Assembly: GCF_003614435.1 (NCBI RefSeq)
Contig: NZ_CP025546.1
Location: 2,046,001 to 2,110,000 of the forward strand
Direction of reading: 5' to 3'
DNA: 64,000 nt
Origin: Mycobacterium paragordonae
GTDB taxonomy: Bacteria; Actinomycetota; Actinomycetes; Mycobacteriales; Mycobacteriaceae
Shown here: positions 18,137 through 26,734 of the stretch, piece by piece
Layout: each line of letters opens with the position of its first letter
Position numbering within the stretch: position 1 is the stretch's first letter
Made by a program: the position numbers and the translations under genes
Notes under the pieces: generated by a model
The model's database searches: none
What the model was told of the DNA's origin: nothing
The model's input: the letters and a program-made list of their open reading frames with translations, nothing else

Positions 18137-18646
18137 ATGCTGCTCATCGGTATGGAATCCGACGAGCCGGCGTGCCAACGGGCCGCCCTGGAATCGCAGA
18201 TCACTGCAGATCTGCGGGAGTTGTCGTCTGAATCCGACCAGATCGGCCGGATTTTCGCAGTCTCCCACGATGTCCGGCCCACCGACTTTCGCGCCCTACT
18301 GCACATCATGGTCGCCGAGACTGCTGGTCAGCCAATGACGTCCGGGGACCTGAGTCATCGGATGGGGCTCTCCGGCGCGGCGATCACCTACCTTGTCGAC
18401 CGACTGATCGACTCGGGTCACATCCGCAGGGATTCCCATCCCGCTGATCGGCGCAAGGTGATCCTGCGCCATGCCGAGTCGGGCATGACCACCGCGCGGT
18501 CATTCTTCACTCCGCTCGGGCAGCACACCCACGATGCGATGGCTGATCTTCCCGACGCCGATCTGGCTGCCGCGCACCGGGTTTTCGATGCGCTGCTGGC
18601 CGCGATGCGGCAGTTTCAGACTGAACTCGGCCCCACCGATTCCTGA
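18137..18646 (+). CDS. MarR family transcriptional regulator 1
   Basis: A 169-residue winged-helix regulator. The recognition region reads GDLSHRMGLSGAAITYLVDR and the wing SHPADRRKVILR, which is the MarR pattern. It is a close paralogue of the MarR at 25087-25677: both share FHALLHIMVAETAGQP-like and FFTPLG segments. MarR proteins repress divergent genes and release DNA on binding a small ligand; corynebacterial CrtR, a MarR of a crt operon, responds to GGPP. The start may also be the ATG at 18152. The gene's 3' end overlaps the facing MMPL gene by 31 bases. Confidence 0.85.
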   Translation: MLLIGMESDEPACQRAALESQITADLRELSSESDQIGRIFAVSHDVRPTDFRALLHIMVAETAGQPMTSGDLSHRMGLSGAAITYLVDRLIDSGHIRRDSHPADRRKVILRHAESGMTTARSFFTPLGQHTHDAMADLPDADLAAAHRVFDALLAAMRQFQTELGPTDS

Positions 18647-20874
18647 AGCGGTTGGGGTAAACCGCGTACCGGGGTGACGGTGAACCTGCGCCGGTGCCAT
18701 CCGGCCAGCGGCTTGGGCGCCCACCAGTTGAGCCGACCGAGCACATGCATGAAAGCGGGGACGAGGATCATGCGGATGACGGTGGCGTCCACCAGGATCG
18801 CGATGGTCAATCCGACGGCGAACATCCGCATGAACGACACCCCGGCGGACATGAGGGCGGCGAACGAGATCGACATCAGCAACGCCGCGGCGGTGACGAC
18901 CCGACCGGTGCGGGCGATCCCCAGCGCGACGCTTTCGTCGTTGTCGGCCTGGGTCTGTGTTGAGGCGAGCCAGTATTCGCGGATGCGGGACAGCAGGAAG
19001 ACTTCGTAATCCATGGACAGCCCGAATGCGATGCAGAACATCAACACCGGGACGTTCACCGCCAAGGTCCCGGTAGGAGTGGTACCCGCCGCCCCGAGGT
19101 GGCCTTCCTGGAAGATCCACACCAACGCACCGAACGTCGCGGTGAGCGAAAGCATGTTGAGCAGCAGGGCCTTTACCGGCAGCACCACGCTGCCGGACAG
19201 CAGGAACAACAGCACCAGCATCACGACCGCGATGAAGCCGAACACCAGGGGCAATCGGGAGGTGATTCCGTGCACGCAGTCGCGATTCGTCTGGGCCAGA
19301 CCGGTGATCAATGCCGCTTTGTCCGCAGGCAGCGTGACCTCATGAACCCGGGCCAGTTGCTCCTCCGATGCCGTCGTGTACAGAGCGGCGGTGCTATCCA
19401 ATGTGAGAAACGCTGCACCGTCGGCCATTCCGGCCGGCGCCGACGGCGGTCCCTTGGGCTCACCGGCGATGAAGGTGCCGGTCGGCGCGGACACCGAAGA
19501 GACATCCGGCAACCGGGACAACTCCGCGGCGTAGGTGTCGACATCCGAGCGGCTCAGTCCCGAGGTGTCGGGAATGACGATCTTGATTCGGGTCGCCGAG
19601 TTCGACGGGAACTCGGCACGGATCCGGTCGTTGGCCACCCGCGCCGACGAATCGGCCGGCAGCACGCGATCGTCGGCATACCCCCACTTCACCCCGAGGA
19701 AGGGGGTGCCCAGCGCAAGCAGCAGCACGACCAAAATCAGTCCCAGTGGGATCGCTTGTCGGATAACGAATTTCGCCAGCCGATACCAGAAGTTCTGCTC
19801 GATCGGACGGGCCGACGGTTGCGGCAGACGAAGCATCCGCCGCCCCACCCGACGGACGTCGAACGCGTCGATCCGGTTGCCCAGCAACATCAGCACGGCC
19901 GGCGTCAACGAGACTGCGGCCGCAGCGGCGAAGGCCACCACCGCGATGCCGGCATAGGCGAAGGACTTGAGGAAGTACATCGGGAAGAAAATCATTCCGA
20001 GCAGCGCGAGCGCCACCGTCATCGCGGAGAAGAGTACGGTTCGGCCGGCGGTGGCCATGGTGTGCAGCACGGCTTCATCGGGTGGCACTCCCTCGGCCAG
20101 TTCATCCCGGTAGCGGCTGATGATCAGCAGCGTGTAGTCGATGGCCAACGCGAATCCCAGTGCGACGCTGACGTTCAGGGCAAAGATCGACACGTCGGTG
20201 ACCAGTGCGATTCCACGCAGCGCGGCCAGTGAGCCCAGGATCGCGAAGCCGCCGACCGCCACCGGCAGCGCGGCCGCCAGCACACCTCCGAAGACCCACA
20301 CCAGGGCGATGAAGCTCAGCGGAATGGCGATGACTTCCATTCGGAGCAGGTCGTTTTCGGTCTGTTTGTTGATCTGTGCGTAGACCATTGCCGACCCGCC
20401 GGCCTGCACTGTGACGCCGTCGCGGTCGCCGACGAAACGGTCCGCCAAGGTCTGCGCGTTCTTGGCGGCGGTGTTCTCGTCGCCCTTGAGCGTCGCGACG
20501 ATCATGGCCGTTCTGTCGTCGGCGCTGAGCGTGCCCGGAGTGGGCTGCGGTTGCCAGGGTGAGGCGACCTGGAAGACGAACGGCGATTCGGTGAGTTGCC
20601 GGGCCAGGTCGGTGCCCACCAGGTGCCCGGTGCCGGCCTTCACTCCGGCCGGCGAGCTCACCAGCAGGACCAACTCCATGTCACCCTGGTGAAACGTGCC
20701 GGTCAGCAGCCCCGAGGCGCGGGCCGACTCGGAGGTGGGGTCTAGGAACCCTCCTCCGGACAGACTGCGGGCAGCCGGGATGCCGAAGACGGCAGCCGCG
20801 ATCATCACCAGGGCGGCACCGGCGATCACCCGTCGCGGCGCGGCGACGCAGACTCGGGCAAGTTGCGCAAGCAT
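18616..20874 (-). CDS. MMPL/RND family transporter 2
   Basis: A 752-residue RND permease. Both proton-relay motifs have the Asp-Tyr pair: FALAIDYTLLIISRYRDEL and FGLSMDYEVFLLSRIREYW, as in working MmpL transporters. About twelve helices and two large periplasmic loops are evident. The N-terminus MLAQLARVCVAAPRRVI is typical. Substrate is unknown. A perfect 16-base palindrome (20905-20920) lies 31 bases upstream of the ATG, near where transcription should begin, which suggests repressor control. The 3' end overlaps marR by 31 bases. Confidence 0.88.
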   Translation of the reverse strand: MLAQLARVCVAAPRRVIAGAALVMIAAAVFGIPAARSLSGGGFLDPTSESARASGLLTGTFHQGDMELVLLVSSPAGVKAGTGHLVGTDLARQLTESPFVFQVASPWQPQPTPGTLSADDRTAMIVATLKGDENTAAKNAQTLADRFVGDRDGVTVQAGGSAMVYAQINKQTENDLLRMEVIAIPLSFIALVWVFGGVLAAALPVAVGGFAILGSLAALRGIALVTDVSIFALNVSVALGFALAIDYTLLIISRYRDELAEGVPPDEAVLHTMATAGRTVLFSAMTVALALLGMIFFPMYFLKSFAYAGIAVVAFAAAAAVSLTPAVLMLLGNRIDAFDVRRVGRRMLRLPQPSARPIEQNFWYRLAKFVIRQAIPLGLILVVLLLALGTPFLGVKWGYADDRVLPADSSARVANDRIRAEFPSNSATRIKIVIPDTSGLSRSDVDTYAAELSRLPDVSSVSAPTGTFIAGEPKGPPSAPAGMADGAAFLTLDSTAALYTTASEEQLARVHEVTLPADKAALITGLAQTNRDCVHGITSRLPLVFGFIAVVMLVLLFLLSGSVVLPVKALLLNMLSLTATFGALVWIFQEGHLGAAGTTPTGTLAVNVPVLMFCIAFGLSMDYEVFLLSRIREYWLASTQTQADNDESVALGIARTGRVVTAAALLMSISFAALMSAGVSFMRMFAVGLTIAILVDATVIRMILVPAFMHVLGRLNWWAPKPLAGWHRRRFTVTPVRGLPQPLQESVGPSSV

Positions 20875-20904
20875 GGTCCGTCCTCGTGATGACGCATCTC
20901 GGCC

Positions 20905-20920
20905 AACCGTTGCAACGGTT
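20905..20920. promoter_or_regulatory. Perfect palindrome upstream of MMPL 2
   Basis: AACCGTTGCAACGGTT equals its own reverse complement. An AT-rich stretch with a possible -10 (TAATCT on the minus strand, 20924-20929) lies just upstream with respect to the transporter gene, so the palindrome would cover the transcription start. The sequence differs from operator A, so a different protein may bind it. Confidence 0.55.
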
Positions 20921-21023
20921 AAGATTATTAAACATTAATCTAATGAAGCGACGGCTGCTAGCTGTAACGAGGCGGATGTGCCGCTGGTTCAACGCTATTG
21001 CGACAACGATGTTGATGTGTGAA

Positions 21024-21422
21024 TCACTTGCCGAACTTCACCTCCCTTTCCAGAGCTTCAGGATCGGCCACCGTCACCGTCAACGCCGAATGATCCCGAA
21101 ACCCGATCACCCGGTGGATCTTCGGTTCGAAGTGTATGCACACGCCGGCCTTGGCGTTGGTTCCGAACGTGAGTCCGTCGTCGGCCATCGACAGGCGTGG
21201 GCCGACGGCGGTCCACCAGCGGTAGGGACCGGTGACGTGCGCATCGACCACGTCGGAGAGGGGCGCTTCCGCGCGCAACGGCCCGTACCGGGCGACAAAT
21301 CGGCCGTCGTCGGTCAGTGTGACCCCCTGTTCGCCCGGCCAGCGAAAGGGTAGCCACAACGGCGCCAGGCGTGGGTCGTAGTGGTAGGGGAAGTGTCGGC
21401 CCCGCGGCGTGGGTGAGCCCAT
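21024..21422 (-). CDS. Conserved hypothetical protein, 132 aa
   Basis: A soluble protein with no signal peptide or membrane helix. It has a beta-rich look with repeated W and G, including FPYHYDPRLAPLWLPFRWPG at the start and CIHFEPKIHRVIGFRDHSAL further on. I do not recognise a family. The start chosen is the ATG four bases after the stop of the STAS gene, with a G-rich sequence before it; the two genes therefore form an operon. An earlier in-frame ATG lies inside the STAS gene. Confidence 0.65.
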   Translation of the reverse strand: MGSPTPRGRHFPYHYDPRLAPLWLPFRWPGEQGVTLTDDGRFVARYGPLRAEAPLSDVVDAHVTGPYRWWTAVGPRLSMADDGLTFGTNAKAGVCIHFEPKIHRVIGFRDHSALTVTVADPEALEREVKFGK

Positions 21423-21426
21423 CGCC

Positions 21427-21867
21427 CTACCGCACCATGCCCGGTGCCTGACGCCGGGTGGCAAGGGCGTCCTCGATCAGCTGCAGAGCTTCCGGCACGG
21501 ATCTGACCAGCGGCAGACCGTGATCCCGCACCACGCGAACCAGCGGGCGCAGGGCGACACCGGTGACGATCCTGCAGTAGAGACCGGCAGCCTGGTGCTG
21601 GTGGTTGAGGGCAAGAAGTTGCTGGAATCCCTCGATGCCCAGAAAGTCGAGGTGGCTGAGATCGATGATCAAGGGCGTGCGCGCTTTGGTGAAGCGCCGG
21701 ACTTCCGCTGCGATCTGTCCGGCGTTGGCCGCGTCGACACCGCCGTCAATGCGGACAACGGTCGCCAGACTGCGGGCGTATACGAACATTTGTGCCCCAT
21801 CGCAATTCACCACATAGCGGTAGCGGGGACGTCGTTGGTCTTGGGAATCTACAGCGTGCATCGGCAT
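21427..21867 (-). CDS. STAS domain protein (anti-sigma factor antagonist type)
   Basis: A 146-residue STAS-fold protein with the core VVRIDGGVDAANAGQIAAEV and LIIDLSHLDFLGIEGFQQLL. STAS antagonists bind anti-sigma factors and free sigma factors such as SigF, which is known to drive carotenoid genes in M. smegmatis. The usual phosphorylated Ser/Thr after the conserved Asp is absent here (residues 74-80 read DFLGIEG), so phosphorylation control as in SpoIIAA is unlikely. It lies divergent from the SOUL-idi-GT operon, with a hypothetical gene downstream. Which sigma pathway it serves is not shown. Confidence 0.78.
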   Translation of the reverse strand: MPMHAVDSQDQRRPRYRYVVNCDGAQMFVYARSLATVVRIDGGVDAANAGQIAAEVRRFTKARTPLIIDLSHLDFLGIEGFQQLLALNHQHQAAGLYCRIVTGVALRPLVRVVRDHGLPLVRSVPEALQLIEDALATRRQAPGMVR

Positions 21868-22185
21868 GGCCTATCAAGTTGTGGGTGAAACCGATGGAAC
21901 TCGATGTTCCAGAGCTCCGGGACTGTAGCTGCGGACTCAACTGACACCAGCCTAGACGCATTCCTGGCGTGGCGTCCGCCCAGTGACCAGGGCAACAAGC
22001 TTACGGACCTTAAATCAATTAAACATTCAGTAACTTAACAAAATGCTTGATCGCGCGTATGCTGAACGTGCCGAGGCTACTGCCCGGGTGGTGGTTCAGC
22101 AGTGACGACGCCGGTCTGAGCACGGGCTCAGTTGTGGGCGCCGAAAATTCGCGACACCATGGGACCGAGAGGGAAAGAGGCGACC
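21868..22185. promoter_or_regulatory. Divergent intergenic region with SigA-type promoter and operator C
   Basis: This 318-base gap holds no gene I can support. For the rightward SOUL-idi-GT operon there is a -35 TTAACA (22035-22040), a 17-base spacer and a -10 TATGCT (22058-22063). The operator-like CATTCAGTAACTTAAC (22024-22039) overlaps the -35 and differs from operator A's core by one base in one arm. Repressor binding here would block RNA polymerase. Confidence 0.6.
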
Positions 22186-22782
22186 TTGTTGAAATCGATT
22201 GGCGCAGCGGTGGGGCAGTTCGCTGAAGCGGCCGGCATGGTCGTGGGTTACCGCCACGGCATCGAGGAGCCTGCCCACACCACCGAGAAGCTGACGAAGG
22301 ATGTGGAGATCCGTCACTATGGTGACCGGATCGCGGCCCAGACCACCGTCTCGGCCGATGAGGAGTCGGCGCGCAACGTCGGATTCCGCCGGCTCGCGGG
22401 CTACATCTTCGGCGGGAACAACGACCGCGAAAAGGTCGCGATGACGGCGCCGGTGGCGCAGGAATCCCGCAGCAAAGGTGAATGGGTGATTCAGTTCTTC
22501 ATGCCGTCGGAAAAGACGATGGACACCCTGCCCGTGCCGAACGCGGGCGACGTCGAGCTCGTGAAGGTGCCACCCGCGACGGTTGCGGTGCACAAGTTCA
22601 ACGGCATTCCCAGCAAGCGCGCGGTTGCCTCGCACACCAAGCAGCTGATGGACACGCTGGGCGAGTTGGGATTCGAAACGACGGACGCTCCGGCCGCCTG
22701 GTTCTACGATCCGCCCTGGACCGTTCCGGCCTTGCGCCGCAACGAAATCGCGGTTCCGGTCAAGCCCAGGAGCGGGGTCTGA
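22186..22782 (+). CDS. SOUL family heme-binding protein
   Basis: A 198-residue protein of the SOUL/HBP family, which binds heme or other tetrapyrroles. Typical segments are [17 protein letters not shown] near the N-terminus and [16 protein letters not shown] in the middle. The chosen start is a TTG preceded by the ribosome site AAAGAGG at 22174-22180; TTG 22189 and an ATG at 22159 (upstream of that ribosome site) are alternatives. It heads an operon with idi and a glycosyltransferase. A photosensitiser-binding role would suit a photoprotection regulon but is inference. Confidence 0.82.
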   Translation: MLKSIGAAVGQFAEAAGMVVGYRHGIEEPAHTTEKLTKDVEIRHYGDRIAAQTTVSADEESARNVGFRRLAGYIFGGNNDREKVAMTAPVAQESRSKGEWVIQFFMPSEKTMDTLPVPNAGDVELVKVPPATVAVHKFNGIPSKRAVASHTKQLMDTLGELGFETTDAPAAWFYDPPWTVPALRRNEIAVPVKPRSGV

Positions 22783-22810
22783 GTGTGCTGACTGCCAGGG
22801 CCGGAGTCCC

Positions 22811-23857
22811 ATGACGGCGCAGCGCCGCGACATGGCGTCCCGGAAGCTGCGTCATATCGACGTGTGCCGGGACGGGGACGTGACCTATCACGGCGTCACG
22901 ACGGGCCTGGAGCGCTTCCGGCTGCCTTACAACGGGTTGACACAGACCAACCTGGGCGACGTGGACCTGTCGGCGGAGTTTCTCGGGGTGCCGTTGCGCG
23001 CGCCGGTGCTGGTGGGTGCCATGACCGGCGGTGCCGAGTTGTCGGGGACCATCAACCGGAATCTGGCCACCGCCGCGCAGCGTCTGGGTATCGGGATGAT
23101 GCTCGGCTCCCAGCGGGTGATGCTGGACAGCGCGCTGGGCGAGCGGGCTGTGCCCAGCTTCGCGGTGCGTGACGTGGCCCCCGACGTGTTGCTGGTGGGC
23201 AATATCGGCCTGTCGCAATTCTTCAAGGACGCCATCCCGGAGATCAACCGGGCGCTCGACCGGGTCGGGGCGAATGTGCTTGCGGTACATACCAACCCGC
23301 TGCAGGAGGCGATGCAGGACAACGGTGACACCGACTTCGCCGGATCTCTGGATCGGCTGCACGACCTGACGCCGATGCTGGATTACCCCGTGCTGCTGAA
23401 GGAAGTGGGCCACGGCATCGGCGCTAACGCCGTCGCCGACCTGCTGCGCCTGACCGGAGAACCGCCGGTGGCGGCCATCGATGTCGCGGGGGCCGGCGGC
23501 ACGTCATGGTCGCGTGTCGAGCAGCTGGTCCGGTACGGCGAACTGCGCTATCCGGACCTGGCCGACTGGGGGATACCCACGGCGCAGGCGCTGCTCGAGG
23601 TGCGTTCGGCACTTCCGCGCATTCCGCTGGTGGCCTCCGGTGGGATCCGCACCGGTATGGACGCGGCCAAGGCGCTCGCGCTGGGCGCCGACGTGGTGGC
23701 GATCGCCCGCCCGCTGCTGGACCCCGCTATCGAGTCCGCCGATGCGGCAACGGCGTGGCTGCAAGGCTTTATCGACGAACTGCGGATCTGTCTGCACGGT
23801 TGCGGCGCGGCCGATCTGCCTTCGCTGCGCAAGCTCGGCGCGCTACCCGTCACCTAG
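22811..23857 (+). CDS. fni: Isopentenyl-diphosphate delta-isomerase, type 2 (FMN)
   Basis: A 348-residue TIM-barrel FMN enzyme that interconverts IPP and DMAPP, feeding carotenoid synthesis. Key stretches are [44 protein letters not shown] (substrate and Mg2+ site region), [12 protein letters not shown] and [18 protein letters not shown] (FMN phosphate site). The type 2 enzyme is unrelated to the NUDIX-type Idi of M. tuberculosis. It lies 28 bases after the SOUL gene and 8 bases before the glycosyltransferase gene, so it is co-transcribed with both under operator C. Confidence 0.93.
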   Translation: MTAQRRDMASRKLRHIDVCRDGDVTYHGVTTGLERFRLPYNGLTQTNLGDVDLSAEFLGVPLRAPVLVGAMTGGAELSGTINRNLATAAQRLGIGMMLGSQRVMLDSALGERAVPSFAVRDVAPDVLLVGNIGLSQFFKDAIPEINRALDRVGANVLAVHTNPLQEAMQDNGDTDFAGSLDRLHDLTPMLDYPVLLKEVGHGIGANAVADLLRLTGEPPVAAIDVAGAGGTSWSRVEQLVRYGELRYPDLADWGIPTAQALLEVRSALPRIPLVASGGIRTGMDAAKALALGADVVAIARPLLDPAIESADAATAWLQGFIDELRICLHGCGAADLPSLRKLGALPVT

Positions 23858-23865
23858 GCGGACGC

Positions 23866-25167
23866 ATGGCGGTGATTCTGGGTTACGGTTCGCCCGCACT
23901 GGGTCATCTCTACCCGATGGCCGCGCTGCTGGCGGAGCTGACCGCGCGCGGCCACCAGGTTCACCTGCGAACGATGAGCAGCGAGGTCGACCGGATGCGT
24001 TCGGTCGGCGTGCACACCGAAGCGGTCGACCCACGGATCGAGGCCATCGTCGGAGATGATTGGCTGGCGCACAACGCTTTAGGTGTTCTCAAGCGGTCCA
24101 TCGACGTGCTCTGCCGGCGGGCCGTGCTGGAGGTGGATGATTTCCGGTGCGCGATCACCGAGGCAGCGCCCGACGCTGTCATCGTCGACGCGAACTGTTG
24201 GGGCGCGATCTCGGCTGCCGACGTCGCCGGGCTGCCGTGGACCGTGTTCTCACCGTTCACGCCGTACCTGCGTTCCCAGTCGGCGCCACCGTTCGGGCCC
24301 GGGTTGCGACCGCTGCCCGGGCTCATCGGGCGCGTCCGTGACGCCTCGATGCGGCCCTTCGTCACTTACCTTTTCGACCGCCCGATGTTGCCGCGGATCA
24401 ACGCCCTTCGCGCCGAACTGGGTGCGCCGCTGATCCACTCGGTCGACGAGTTGATGCGGCGGGCGCCGCTGCTGCTGGCGGTCGGAGGCGAGCCGTTCGA
24501 ATACCCGCACCCCGACTGGGGCGATGCCGTGCAGTTCATCGGCGCGTGCGTAGCCGAGCAGACCCCTTCCGCGGTGCCGGACTGGCTGGACGCCATCGAC
24601 CGGCCGATCGTGCTGGTGAGCACATCCTCGATCGCCCAGGCCGACGCCAAGCTGGGTCATGTTGCGCTGCAAGCGCTCGCTGAGGAACCCGTTCACGTCA
24701 TCGCGACATTTCCGGCCGGGGTGCCCGCCGGCCTGCCCCGGACGCCGAACTCGACGGTGTGCCAATTCCTGCCACACGGCCCGGTGCTCGAGCGGGCTGT
24801 GTGTGTCGTCACACACGGCGGAATGGGAACCACGGTGAAGGCGCTCAACCGTGGCGTCCCGGTCTGCGTGGTGCCGTTCGCGCGGGACCAGGGCGAGGTG
24901 GCGCGCCGTGTCGAGGTGGCCGGCTGCGGCACCCGGCTACCGCCCAAGCGGCTCACGCCGGCGCGGTTGCGGGCCGCGGTGCTGAAAGCGGCGACCATGA
25001 CGGGCGGAGCTCGCCGGGTTGCCGATGGATTCGGCGCGACCGGGGGAGTGGCGCGAGGTGCGGATCTGATCGAGCAGCGGTTGCTCTCAGCGCCCCCGCG
25101 TGTCAGACCGGGCGGCTCCCTGACGCCGCCTGCCCGGCGACGACGAACCCCGACCGAGTTCCGCTGA
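23866..25167 (+). CDS. MGT/UGT-type glycosyltransferase, possible carotenoid glycosyltransferase
   Basis: A 433-residue GT-B fold enzyme. The N-terminus VILGYGSPALGHLYPMAAL binds acceptor, and the donor-binding motif near residues 315-345 reads THGGMGTTVKALNRGVPVCV then PFARDQGEVARRVE, the UDP-sugar pattern of the MGT family that includes CrtX zeaxanthin glucosyltransferase. The position directly after idi makes a carotenoid or other isoprenoid acceptor likely, but an aglycone with a free hydroxyl is needed. Its last 81 bases overlap the facing second marR gene. Confidence 0.82.
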   Translation: MAVILGYGSPALGHLYPMAALLAELTARGHQVHLRTMSSEVDRMRSVGVHTEAVDPRIEAIVGDDWLAHNALGVLKRSIDVLCRRAVLEVDDFRCAITEAAPDAVIVDANCWGAISAADVAGLPWTVFSPFTPYLRSQSAPPFGPGLRPLPGLIGRVRDASMRPFVTYLFDRPMLPRINALRAELGAPLIHSVDELMRRAPLLLAVGGEPFEYPHPDWGDAVQFIGACVAEQTPSAVPDWLDAIDRPIVLVSTSSIAQADAKLGHVALQALAEEPVHVIATFPAGVPAGLPRTPNSTVCQFLPHGPVLERAVCVVTHGGMGTTVKALNRGVPVCVVPFARDQGEVARRVEVAGCGTRLPPKRLTPARLRAAVLKAATMTGGARRVADGFGATGGVARGADLIEQRLLSAPPRVRPGGSLTPPARRRRTPTEFR

Positions 25168-25677
25168 TTCCTCGTGGTGCTCCGGGACGGCCAGCTGGTC
25201 CTCGAACTTGGCCATCGCGTCGATCATCGCCAGGAAGACCCGGTGAGCTGCCACCAGGTCCTTGTCCGGCATCTCGGCCAGCGCCTCACGGATATGCGTT
25301 CCGAGTGGGGTGAAGAACGTGTGTGCCAGCGTCATGCCGCGCGTCTCGTAGCGCAGCAGCCATTTGCGCCGGTCCTCGGGGTCGGGTTCGCGCCGGATGT
25401 GACCCGCCTCGATCATCCGGTCGACCAGGTAGGTGATGGCCGGCGGCGACACGTCCATGCGCTGCCGCAGCTGAGCCAGGGTCAACGGTTGGCCCGCGGT
25501 CTCGGCCACCATGATGTGCAGCAGGGCGTGGAAGTCGCTGTTGCTGACGTCATTGACGCGGGCGTAATGCCGTCCGACGCGGTCGGAACGGGCGGTGATG
25601 GCGCGAATGTCGGCCGAGAGTTGCCTCTCCAGCTCCGTCCGCCTCGGCGGCGATTCGTCCCCGCCACGCTTGGTCAC
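25087..25677 (-). CDS. MarR family transcriptional regulator 2
   Basis: A 196-residue winged-helix protein with the recognition segment AQLRQRMDVSPPAITYLVDR and wing PDPEDRRKWLLR. It is clearly paralogous to the MarR at 18137-18646, sharing ALLHIMVAETAGQP, ITYLVDR and FFTPLG. It has a charged C-terminal tail of about 30 residues that the other lacks; this tail is encoded opposite the end of the glycosyltransferase gene. The start is GTG. It is the last gene in the leftward direction of the crt operon, 74 bases after the DUF3140 gene. Confidence 0.85.
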   Translation of the reverse strand: MTKRGGDESPPRRTELERQLSADIRAITARSDRVGRHYARVNDVSNSDFHALLHIMVAETAGQPLTLAQLRQRMDVSPPAITYLVDRMIEAGHIRREPDPEDRRKWLLRYETRGMTLAHTFFTPLGTHIREALAEMPDKDLVAAHRVFLAMIDAMAKFEDQLAVPEHHEESAELGRGSSSPGRRRQGAARSDTRGR

Positions 25678-25751
25678 TTACCCGCACCCCTTCATCAACC
25701 ACTCAGAGTACGGCGTGATCGCTCATGCGTGCGTCAGCCGGTCGCGCGGCT

Positions 25752-26087
25752 TCACCGTTTGGTCGGGTCGTGACCCCAGTTCATCAGTGAATAACACCAT
25801 GCCGTGTCGCTGACGTCGCCGTTGGGGCGCTGGGCGAGGTGCCGCTTGGTGTAACCGGTCACTTTGCGCATGTGGGCGTAATCGTCGTCGCCGAGGTCGG
25901 CGCGCTTGGACCGCAGGATCGCGACGATGCGCCTGCCACTGGCGTGGCCGGTGGATTCGCTGTTTCCGCTCTTCTGGCCGACATCGTGCGATTGCTCTGT
26001 CTCGAGCCACTTCTCAAGCTCGCCCGCGGTCATGTTGACGCGTTCGTGAAATTCCTTCCACGTGGTCTCGTCCGTGCTGGAGGCCAT
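25752..26087 (-). CDS. DUF3140 protein
   Basis: A 111-residue acidic, soluble protein. Segments WKEFHERVNMTAGELEKWLE and GRRIVAILRSKRADLGDDDY match the DUF3140 family, with HMRKVTGYTKRHLAQRP towards the end; the family has no established role. It follows the DUF2945 gene by nine bases. Genes of these two families often sit together in actinobacterial stress regulons as far as I recall. Nothing in the sequence shows enzymatic activity. Confidence 0.8.
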   Translation of the reverse strand: MASSTDETTWKEFHERVNMTAGELEKWLETEQSHDVGQKSGNSESTGHASGRRIVAILRSKRADLGDDDYAHMRKVTGYTKRHLAQRPNGDVSDTAWCYSLMNWGHDPTKR

Positions 26088-26096
26088 GGCCGATCG

Positions 26097-26309
26097 TCAG
26101 CTCTTCTTCAGCGCATCAGGCTTGTGCACCGCGTCTTTGCCGGTCTTGTCACTGCGGACCTGATACTGCGGGTCATCCTTGGACGCCCGCACGGTACGCC
26201 CGGCCGCCTCGGTGTCCGAAGTGATCTTGCGTTCCACCTCGCCTTTGACGGTGTTGCCGTGGCTCTGCCACTCGACCTTGTCGCCTTTGCGCAGATTGTC
26301 GTCGCTCAA
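26097..26309 (-). CDS. DUF2945 / HVA1-type Tudor-like small protein
   Basis: A 70-residue basic protein: KGDKVEWQSHGNTVKGEVERK at the start and DDPQYQVRSDKTGKDAVHKP later, the pattern of the hypervirulence-associated (HVA1) DUF2945 family with a small SH3-like or Tudor-like barrel. Function is unknown. It lies between the DUF2784 and DUF3140 genes with short gaps, so it is probably part of the crt operon transcript. Confidence 0.8.
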   Translation of the reverse strand: MSDDNLRKGDKVEWQSHGNTVKGEVERKITSDTEAAGRTVRASKDDPQYQVRSDKTGKDAVHKPDALKKS

Positions 26310-26331
26310 TTGAGTTCGCTCCCGTCGTTTC

Positions 26332-26700
26332 TCAGGCGGGTACCCGCCGTCCCTGGATCAGTAACGCGATCCAGGAAAGCCCGGCGGCGGTGAATGCCAG
26401 CGCCTGAGCGGTTCCGGTGCGGTTGGCCGGCAGGACGCCGCCGTCGACGTAACGGCCGATGAACCCGTTGTCCGGCAGAGTGCCCATGCCGGCCCGGGCG
26501 CGTGCCCAATCCTCCAGTGACGTCAACGGGCACTGCAGGTCCAGTGCCACCACCGCGGCCCCCCAGCAGACGGTCGGGACGTGCAGCCAGAAGGTGCGCC
26601 GCCAGCGCAATGCCAGGAAACCACCGCTCGGCAGATACGCCAGGTAGGCGAAGTGCGCGGCCACGGTGGCCACGACAAGGGCGAAATATCTTCTCTTCAT
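26332..26700 (-). CDS. DUF2784 membrane protein
   Basis: A 122-residue protein with about four hydrophobic segments and the family features HFAYLAYLPSGGFLALRWRR and CPLTSLEDWARARAGMG. DUF2784 proteins are small membrane proteins of unknown function. The gene is 34 bases downstream of the Rieske gene in the crt operon. Confidence 0.78.
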   Translation of the reverse strand: MKRRYFALVVATVAAHFAYLAYLPSGGFLALRWRRTFWLHVPTVCWGAAVVALDLQCPLTSLEDWARARAGMGTLPDNGFIGRYVDGGVLPANRTGTAQALAFTAAGLSWIALLIQGRRVPA

Positions 26701-26734
26701 CGCTGATTCAGCCTAGAGGACTGAACGGCGATGC

